The position numbers were made by a program, and so were the translations under genes. Of a stretch of DNA of 64,000 nucleotides, positions 55,903 to 64,000 are shown one piece after another. A model generated the notes under the pieces. The model ran no database searches and was not told where the DNA came from. It worked only from the letters and a program-made list of their open reading frames with translations. The first letter of the stretch is position 1, and every line of letters starts with the position of its first letter. Origin of the DNA: Sphingomonas crocodyli (GTDB taxonomy: Bacteria > Pseudomonadota > Alphaproteobacteria > Sphingomonadales > Sphingomonadaceae). The stretch covers positions 372,001 to 436,000 of the forward strand of contig NZ_SACN01000001.1 in assembly GCF_004005865.1 (NCBI RefSeq). The letters run 5' to 3'.

Positions 55903-57347
55903 TCCAGCGCCGCCTTAACTTCGGCGAGGAAGGGCGCATAATTGCGCCACCGGCCCGACGATCGGTTGTGGAGCGGCTGACGAACCTGCCAGCTGCTCGC
56001 CGTCCGAACCGATGCTTCGCTGGGCTTCTGCGACAGACAGGCTTCGTCCCAGTCGAGGTCGCAAAATGCCAGAAGTCCTTCGACCACCGGCTGCGGATCG
56101 GCAACCAGCCGATCATAATCGAGATCGAAAATATCGTCGGGATAGAGCGTCGCCCAATGCGCCATCAGCCGGCGATAGGCGCGGATATAATGGACGATGT
56201 CGCCCAGATCGTTGCCATAGGCGACCCCGTCGGCGAAGTTCAGCGCGTAGATCGACACCAACGTGTCGATCGGATCGCGCCGCGTGTGGATGATCTTTGC
56301 AGTGGGGAACAGCGTCTTGATCAGCCCGATATGTAGGAAATTGTCGGGCCGCTTGTCGGTGACGATGCCTGCGCCCGCGCGCAACGGTGCAACCTCGCGC
56401 AGATATTGGTCGCGCAGTTCGGCGAGCAGATCCGGCGTCGCGGTGGTAAGCGTGTCGGGATAGGGCGACAGGCGCTGCGCGACGATCGCGGGCAGCGCCT
56501 CCAGTTCGCCGCCGGCCGCGACATCGCGATGGCGCGCGAGCACCTGTTCGGCCAGCGTCGATCCCGATCGGAACATGCCGCAGATGAACAAGGGCGGCGC
56601 ATCCTCTCCCGCCGACAGCGCGGGGGGCAGCTTCGTCGCGATCAACGCATCGATCAGGCGGTCGTGCGCCGCCTTCGAATAGGCTTCAGCAGGCGGACGC
56701 AGCCGGCGCGCGCCATCATTGGCCGATCGCAGCGCCGCCCATGCCTCTTCATACTGGCCGGCGGCATCGAGCGCATTGCCCAGCGCGAAGCCGATCTCGG
56801 CCGCATCCTCGGGGTGCAGCCGGTGCTGCAGCGCCTTGCGCAGCGATGCCACCGCGCGTTCGGGCGCCTGCTCGAACTGGTCGATCGCCGCGGTCCGCGC
56901 GAGCGCGCGGCCGTTGAGCGGATCGAGCGCGAGGACACGGGCATAGGCAGCGCGCGCCTCCGCCCGGCGTCCATGATCCTCATGGATATGGCCGAGATTG
57001 AGCAAGGCGATCACGTAGCGGGGGTTGGCGCGCAATGCGGCTTCGAGTTCGACGACCGCCTCGGCATCGCGCTGCAGATGATCGGACAGGATCGCTGCGC
57101 GGTTGACATGCACCTCCTCGGGCTGCTGGACGCGGAGCGTCAGCGCGCGCGCATAGGCATCCAGCGCCGGCTCGAATCGCCGCAGGCAACGCAGCACATA
57201 GCCATAGTTGAACCAGTCGTTCGCACTGTCGGGGCGGGCCGCCAGCAGCGCGACATAGGCGTCCGCCGCGGGTTCGTAGCGCCGCTGCGACAGCAAGATG
57301 GCAGCCTGTCGGCCCAGGGTGGCGATATCAACCGTTTGCGAAGTCAT
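55899..57347 (-). CDS. TPR-repeat sulfotransferase
   Basis: A 482 aa protein. Residues about 10-200 are TPR repeats (WFNYGYVLRCLRRFEPALDA, YVIALLNLGHIHEDHGRRAE), followed by a sulfotransferase domain with a clear PAPS loop CGMFRSGSTL (257-264) and a 3'-phosphate element TRRDPIDTLVSIY (about 355-367). AAGGELEALP carries a Glu in the position of the catalytic base of protein tyrosine sulfotransferases. The start at 57347 follows GGGGACGAG. TPR domains usually hold a protein partner, so the substrate may be a protein. Confidence 0.87.
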   Translation of the reverse strand: MTSQTVDIATLGRQAAILLSQRRYEPAADAYVALLAARPDSANDWFNYGYVLRCLRRFEPALDAYARALTLRVQQPEEVHVNRAAILSDHLQRDAEAVVELEAALRANPRYVIALLNLGHIHEDHGRRAEARAAYARVLALDPLNGRALARTAAIDQFEQAPERAVASLRKALQHRLHPEDAAEIGFALGNALDAAGQYEEAWAALRSANDGARRLRPPAEAYSKAAHDRLIDALIATKLPPALSAGEDAPPLFICGMFRSGSTLAEQVLARHRDVAAGGELEALPAIVAQRLSPYPDTLTTATPDLLAELRDQYLREVAPLRAGAGIVTDKRPDNFLHIGLIKTLFPTAKIIHTRRDPIDTLVSIYALNFADGVAYGNDLGDIVHYIRAYRRLMAHWATLYPDDIFDLDYDRLVADPQPVVEGLLAFCDLDWDEACLSQKPSEASVRTASSWQVRQPLHNRSSGRWRNYAPFLAEVKAALD

Positions 57348-57451
57348 CTCGTCCCCAATGTCACCCGTTAAACCCAAGCAATCCGGCGGCGATCCGTTGA
57401 TGGGCGTTTGGCGATGTCATATAGTAAGCCATCCGAAACGGGGTAAGTCAG

Positions 57452-57709
57452 ATGAAAGTTTTCGTTGGTATCGCGTTGCTCGTCGCCACCGCTTCCTCGG
57501 CGGCTTTCGCGGAAGACGCGCCGAAGGTGAAGGATCGTAAGTCGCCCGATTATGTGCGCTGCGTCAGCCAGGCCGAAACCGGCTCGCTGGTGAAGAAGCG
57601 CAAGACCTGCCGCACCAATGCGGAATGGGACAAGATCGAAGCCGCACAGCAGAATGATGCGAGCGATCTGGTCGAGCGGTCGCGCACCTTCATCGTTCCG
57701 GGCAGTTGA
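57452..57709 (+). CDS. Small exported protein with two cysteines
   Basis: An 85 aa protein with a signal peptide (MKVFVGIALLVATASSAAFA). The mature part contains RCVSQAETGSLVKKRKTCR, then a helix (EWDKIEAAQQNDASDLVE). Similar small Cys-x(16)-Cys proteins recur in sphingomonad genomes, without known function. A disulfide is likely. A strong terminator follows. Confidence 0.75.
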   Translation: MKVFVGIALLVATASSAAFAEDAPKVKDRKSPDYVRCVSQAETGSLVKKRKTCRTNAEWDKIEAAQQNDASDLVERSRTFIVPGS

Positions 57710-57730
57710 TCGCCGCTTCCTGAAAAAAAG

Positions 57731-57761
57731 TGAGGCCGGGGTTTGATCCCCGGCCTCATTT

Positions 57762-57763
<2 letters not shown>
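57731..57763. terminator. Bidirectional intrinsic terminator
   Basis: An 11-base perfect stem (TGAGGCCGGGG/CCCCGGCCTCA) with a 6-base loop. It is followed by TTTTTAT on the plus strand and preceded by seven A, which serve as the T-run on the minus strand. It lies between the small exported protein gene and the convergent clpB and can end both. Confidence 0.92.
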
Positions 57764-60341
<2,578 letters not shown>

Positions 60342-60369
60342 TCGTGACACCCTGTTGCTTATAGGCCCG

Positions 60370-60397
60370 ATATGGTGTGACTTTTCGGCAACACAAG
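60370..60397 (-). promoter_or_regulatory. Candidate RpoH-type promoter of clpB
   Basis: On the minus strand, CTTGTG, a 16-base spacer and CCATAT match the alphaproteobacterial heat-shock pattern (CTTG, about 17 bases, CYTATNT-like). It ends about 29 bases upstream of the clpB start, giving a leader of about 20 bases. The match is by eye only. Confidence 0.5.
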
Positions 60398-60472
60398 CCC
60401 GATCGGCGCAAAGATTGCCGTCGCGGCGAACAACGCTATTCTCGACACTTAGTCCATTTGCGGAGAGCCCGC

Positions 60473-63307
60473 TTGTTCCTTTCGAAATCGCGCACCCTCA
60501 CGCTAATCGCCTTGCTGGCCTCGACGCCTGCTCTGGCGTTGACCCAGGCGCAGATCGCGCCTACCGCCAAGCTTCCCGATCTCGTCGCGCGTGTCGACAT
60601 CCCTTATGACAGCTTCACGCTGGCGAACGGGTTGCGCGTGATCGTCCACACCGATCGCAAGGCGCCGATCGTCGCCGTCTCGGTCTGGTATCATGTCGGG
60701 TCGAAGGATGAGCCGGCGGGCAAGACGGGCTTCGCGCACCTCTTCGAACATCTGATGTTCAACGGATCGGAAAATTCGCCGGGCGACTTCTTCGAACCGC
60801 TTCAGGTGATCGGCGCGACCGACATGAACGGCACGACCAGTTTCGAACGCACCAACTATTTCGAAACGGTTCCGACCGCGGGGCTGGAACGCACCCTGTG
60901 GCTCGAAAGCGATCGCATGGGCCATCTGCTCGGCGCGATCGATCAGAAGATACTCGATAACCAGCGCGGCGTCGTCCAGAACGAGAAGCGCGAGGGCGAC
61001 AACCAGCCTTATGGCATGTCGCGCTATGCGATGATGGAGGGGCTGTTCCCGGAGGGGCATCCCTATCATCACTCGACGATCGGCTCGATGGCCGATCTGG
61101 ACGCCGCCAGCCTCGACGATGTGAAGGCGTGGTTCCGCGCCAAATATGGGCCGAACAATGCGGTGGTGGTGCTGGCGGGCGATATCGACGCGGCAACCGC
61201 AAAGCCGCTGATGGAGAAATATTTCGGCGATATCGCGCGGGGGCCGGATGTGACGCATCCCACGGTCAGTGTGCCGACGCTCAGCGCGCCCAAGACGATC
61301 GAGATGACCGATCAGGTCGCGACCACACGGATCATGCGGCTGTGGGCGGTGCCCGGCATCACCGACAAGGATATCGTCCCGCTCGATGTCGCGGCGACCG
61401 TGCTGGGCGGGCTCAACGCCTCGCGCCTCGATAATGCGCTGGTGCGGCGGGAGAAGCTGGCGGTCAGCGTCTCGGCGGGCATTCAGGCGATGGAGGATGT
61501 CGGCATGCTGATCGTCAGCGCCGATGTCCGCCCCGGCGTCGATCCCGCGACGGTGTCGAAGCGGCTCGACGAACTGATCGCCGATCTGCTCGCCAAGGGG
61601 CCGAATGCAGATGAAGTCAGCCGTGTCGCGACGCAGGAAGTGACCGACAAGATCGGCGGGCTCGAGGTTGTCGGGGGTCTGGGTGGCAAGGCGTCGCGCC
61701 TGGCCGAGGGCGCGGTCTATGCGAACGATCCGGCGCACTACAAGGCGGAGCTTGCCGCTTATGCCGCCGCCACGCCCGAACAGGTGACGGCCGTCGCGCG
61801 CAAGTGGATGCAGCGCCCGCCTCTCACGATCGTGATCAAGCCCGGCCAGCGCGCCGGCTATGAGGAGGCGAAGCCCGCCCCTGCCAAGGCGCCCCCGGTC
61901 GCCGCCGCGAAGCCCGCGCAGATGGCCGAGAACAAGAAGCGCATTCCCATGCCGCCGATCGGCAAGGATGCCGACCTGCACTTCCCCAAGGTCGAGCGTG
62001 CCACGCTCGCGAACGGGATGAAGCTGCTCTACGCGCATCGCGATACCGTGCCGGTCACGCGCGTCTCCTTCGCCTTCGATGCGGGCAATGCCGCCGATCC
62101 CAAGGCGAAGCTGGGCACCCAGTCGCTGATGCTGTCCTTGCTCGATGAGGGGACGACCAGCCTCAATTCGGAAGAGATCGCGATCGCGCAGGAGCGGCTC
62201 GGCGCGTCGATCGGCGCGGGCGCGGCGATGGACCGGACCAGCATGTCGCTGACCGCGCTCAGCGCCAATCTCACCCCCGCGCTCGCGCTCTATGCCGATA
62301 TGCTGCGCAACCCCGCCTTCGCGCCCGAAGAGGTCGATCGCCTGCGCAACCAGCAGCTGACCCGCATCGCATCCGAACTCACCCGGCCGCAGGGCATCGC
62401 GACGCGCATCCTGCCGCCGCTGCTGTACGGGCCGGCGCACGGTTATGGCGTGCCGTTCAGCGGCACGGGCGATCCGGCGGTGGTGAAGACGCTGACGCCC
62501 GCCGATCTGCGCGCGTTCCATGACGCCTGGCTGCGTCCGGACAAGGGCACCGCCTTCGTCGTGTCCGATCTGCCGCTCGATCGCGTCGTCACCGCGCTCA
62601 ACGCCGGGCTGGGCGACTGGAAGGGGCAGGGGCCGGCGGGCAGCAAGGCCGATACCGCGCCGGTGCCCGCACCCAAGCCGCGCATCCTGCTGGTCGATCG
62701 CCCCGGTTCGCCGCAGACCCTGATCCTCGGCGGGCAGGTGATCGCCGCCAAGGGCACGGACGAGATTTCCACCCTGCTCGCCGCGAACGACGTGCTGGGC
62801 GGCGATTTCCTGTCGCGGCTCAATTCGGATCTGCGCGAGACGAAGGGCTGGGCCTACGGCGTCTCGTCGATCGTCAACCGTGTCGATGAACGCATGCCCT
62901 TCTTCCTCTATGCGCCGGTCCAGTCCGATCGTTCGGGGGATTCGATTGCCGCGATCCTTGCCGACACGCGCGCCTTCCTGGGGCCGAAGGGTGTGACGCA
63001 GGCGGAGCGCGATCGCACGATCGATGGCAAGATCCGCGAACTGCCGGGCAGCTTCGAAACCGGCGCCGACGTGCTGGGCGGCATGCAGCGCAATTTCTAC
63101 GCCAAGCGCGCGGACGATTATTACGATCACCTCGCCGATCGCTATCGCGCGATGACCGCCGCCGATCTTGACGCCTCGATCCGCGCGCAGATCAAGCCCG
63201 ACGAACTTCTGTGGGTGGTCGTCGGCGATGCCGCTAAGGTGCGCCCGCAGCTCGATCAGCTCAAACTGCCGGTCGAAGCAACCACACTGCCAGGGGGCGA
63301 CAAGTGA
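60473..63307 (+). CDS. M16-family zinc metalloprotease
   Basis: A 944 aa exported protease. It starts at a TTG after GGAGAG, giving a signal peptide ([14 protein letters not shown]). The N-terminal half has the inverted zinc motif HLFEH (His 89, Glu 92, His 93). The C-terminal half repeats the fold without the motif, as in pitrilysin- and PqqL-like enzymes; a Pro/Ala/Lys linker near residues 465-485 joins them. The frame upstream of the TTG has no family sequence. It may degrade peptides in the periplasm. Confidence 0.9.
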   Translation: MFLSKSRTLTLIALLASTPALALTQAQIAPTAKLPDLVARVDIPYDSFTLANGLRVIVHTDRKAPIVAVSVWYHVGSKDEPAGKTGFAHLFEHLMFNGSENSPGDFFEPLQVIGATDMNGTTSFERTNYFETVPTAGLERTLWLESDRMGHLLGAIDQKILDNQRGVVQNEKREGDNQPYGMSRYAMMEGLFPEGHPYHHSTIGSMADLDAASLDDVKAWFRAKYGPNNAVVVLAGDIDAATAKPLMEKYFGDIARGPDVTHPTVSVPTLSAPKTIEMTDQVATTRIMRLWAVPGITDKDIVPLDVAATVLGGLNASRLDNALVRREKLAVSVSAGIQAMEDVGMLIVSADVRPGVDPATVSKRLDELIADLLAKGPNADEVSRVATQEVTDKIGGLEVVGGLGGKASRLAEGAVYANDPAHYKAELAAYAAATPEQVTAVARKWMQRPPLTIVIKPGQRAGYEEAKPAPAKAPPVAAAKPAQMAENKKRIPMPPIGKDADLHFPKVERATLANGMKLLYAHRDTVPVTRVSFAFDAGNAADPKAKLGTQSLMLSLLDEGTTSLNSEEIAIAQERLGASIGAGAAMDRTSMSLTALSANLTPALALYADMLRNPAFAPEEVDRLRNQQLTRIASELTRPQGIATRILPPLLYGPAHGYGVPFSGTGDPAVVKTLTPADLRAFHDAWLRPDKGTAFVVSDLPLDRVVTALNAGLGDWKGQGPAGSKADTAPVPAPKPRILLVDRPGSPQTLILGGQVIAAKGTDEISTLLAANDVLGGDFLSRLNSDLRETKGWAYGVSSIVNRVDERMPFFLYAPVQSDRSGDSIAAILADTRAFLGPKGVTQAERDRTIDGKIRELPGSFETGADVLGGMQRNFYAKRADDYYDHLADRYRAMTAADLDASIRAQIKPDELLWVVVGDAAKVRPQLDQLKLPVEATTLPGGDK

Positions 63308-63609
63308 GCGATCCGATCGAGGGTATCTGGGACTGTGTTACCGTCGCCTCGTTCGGCACGCAGGAATCGGTGTTCACGATCGTGCGTGACGGGGACACTT
63401 TCTCGGGCACCAACATCGCCGACGTCGGAGAGCTTGAGGTGCAGGACGGCCGGATTGAGGGCCATCGCCTGACATGGAAGATGCCGACGACCAAGCCGAT
63501 GAAGATGACCCTCGTCGGCAAGGCGATCGTCAATGATGGCAAGCTGGAGGGCGTCGTGATGCTCGGCGCCTTCGGCAAGGCGACGATGAGCGGCGTGAAG
63601 CGGGGCTGA
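63304..63609 (+). CDS. Small protein of unknown function
   Basis: A 101 aa protein starting at a GTG in an overlap with the protease stop (GTGA). The pattern DPIEGIWDCVTVASFGTQES, then GKLEGVVMLGAFGKATMSG, suggests a compact beta-barrel. No signal peptide or cysteine pair. It is probably co-translated with the M16 protease, so the two may share a role. No family was recognised. Confidence 0.72.
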   Translation: MSDPIEGIWDCVTVASFGTQESVFTIVRDGDTFSGTNIADVGELEVQDGRIEGHRLTWKMPTTKPMKMTLVGKAIVNDGKLEGVVMLGAFGKATMSGVKRG

Positions 63610-63612
63610 CTT

Positions 63613-63762
63613 AACCCTCTCCCTGCAGGGGAGAGGGAGGGAGCCGCGAAGCGGCGGAAGGGTGAGGGCACGTTGTCCCTCGTACCGCCCCGTCCGTGTC
63701 TGCGTGCCCTCACCCACCACGCCTTCGGCGCGGTCCCCCCTCTCCCCTGCAGGGAGAGGGTT
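63613..63762. repeat. Intergenic palindrome filling the gap before purK
   Basis: The ends AACCCTCTCCCTGCAGG and CCTGCAGGGAGAGGGTT, with neighbouring bases, are near-perfect inverted repeats. GTGAGGGCACG and CGTGCCCTCAC pair inside. It lies between convergent genes and occupies the whole gap. Confidence 0.85.
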
Positions 63763-64000
63763 TTAGAACACCAGCTTCGTCACATGCCCCATCTTGCGGC
63801 CGGGGCGGCCCTGGCCCTTGCCGTAGAGGTGCAGGTGCGCCGCCGGATCGGCGAGGATCGTCGGCCATTCGTCGGCTTGCGCGCCGATCAGGTTGCGCAT
63901 CTCGACGCGCGGGGCGGCAAGCGCGGTCGATCCCAGCGGCAGGCCGCAGATCGCGCGGATATGGTTTTCGAACTGCGAGGTGACCGCGCCCTCGATCGTC
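63763..64000 (-). CDS. purK: 5-(carboxyamino)imidazole ribonucleotide synthase, C-terminal part
   Basis: Only the last 79 residues are in the window; the gene continues past the right edge. The visible part has TSQFENHIRAICGLPLGSTA, EMRNLIGAQADEW and LHLYGKGQGRPGRKMGHVT, which is the typical end of PurK, an ATP-grasp enzyme of purine synthesis. The stop TAA abuts the palindromic repeat. Confidence 0.9.
   Translation of the reverse strand, partial: TIEGAVTSQFENHIRAICGLPLGSTALAAPRVEMRNLIGAQADEWPTILADPAAHLHLYGKGQGRPGRKMGHVTKLVF

Noticed and set aside
60503..63130. An 875 aa minus-strand open frame opposite the M16 protease
   Set aside because: It is full of Arg, His, Gly and Ala without domain features, as expected for the antisense of a GC-rich gene.

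Overview
This 64 kb window is a high-GC, gene-dense piece of chromosome from an alphaproteobacterium, most likely a sphingomonad (Sphingomonas or a close relative). The grounds are: the trpF-trpB-trpA-accD-folC order; large TonB-dependent receptors; lineage-type small families (a DUF6628-like protein, DUF2093, a small secreted CHAP protein); many ATGA/TGATG stop-start overlaps; and frequent GC-rich intergenic palindromes. No rRNA, tRNA, CRISPR array, prophage or transposase gene was seen. About 58 protein genes are called. Only the last (purK) is cut by the window edge.

Layout. 0-2 kb, minus strand: a lipoprotein, crcB and an RluA-type pseudouridine synthase. 2.2-3.4 kb: a DUF985 cupin and a Crp/Fnr regulator. 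3.6-8.6 kb: the tryptophan tail trpFBA, coupled to accD and followed by folC. 8.6-12 kb: a DUF6628-like protein behind a possible iron-regulator site, then aconitase. 12-15.2 kb: an AspH-like beta-hydroxylase coupled to ygfZ (minus strand), divergent from dihydroorotase. 15.4-20.3 kb: a CHAP protein, a HAD phosphatase and an Mla-type lipid transport operon (STAS-permease fusion, ATPase, MCE protein, lipoprotein). 20.4-27 kb: glutathione reductase, DUF898 and M48 membrane proteins, a polytopic membrane protein, an alpha/beta hydrolase and a TPR protein. 27-33 kb: pgi (minus), a soluble MCP-like sensor, then rluB-rsmD coupled to a TonB receptor. 33-41 kb: a DctA-type carrier with a LytS/LytTR two-component pair, a CitE-like lyase, and a multi-PAS kinase with a FixJ-like regulator. 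41-45 kb: a GST, an intracellular PHA depolymerase, a 580 bp gene-free stretch, and modBC without modA. 45-50 kb: an HhH protein, purD and xseA (divergent, sharing one CATG), DUF2093 with an M23 lipoprotein, and a small exported protein. 50.4-57.4 kb: a strongly biased TonB receptor followed by a sulfotransferase-like protein, a second TPR/AspH-like hydroxylase and a TPR-sulfotransferase. 57.4-64 kb: a small cysteine protein, clpB, an M16 protease, a small protein and the 3' end of purK.

The most interesting region is 50.4-57.4 kb. An outer-membrane receptor sits beside two sulfotransferase-fold proteins and an aspartyl/asparaginyl hydroxylase, and a second hydroxylase of the same type lies at 12-13 kb. 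This could be a protein- or peptide-modifying system linked to TonB uptake. Other points of note are a gene-free region at 43 kb with a strong minus-strand terminator and a 250 bp inverted-repeat element, three stand-alone operator-like dyads, and a folC ribosome binding site supplied by a repeat.
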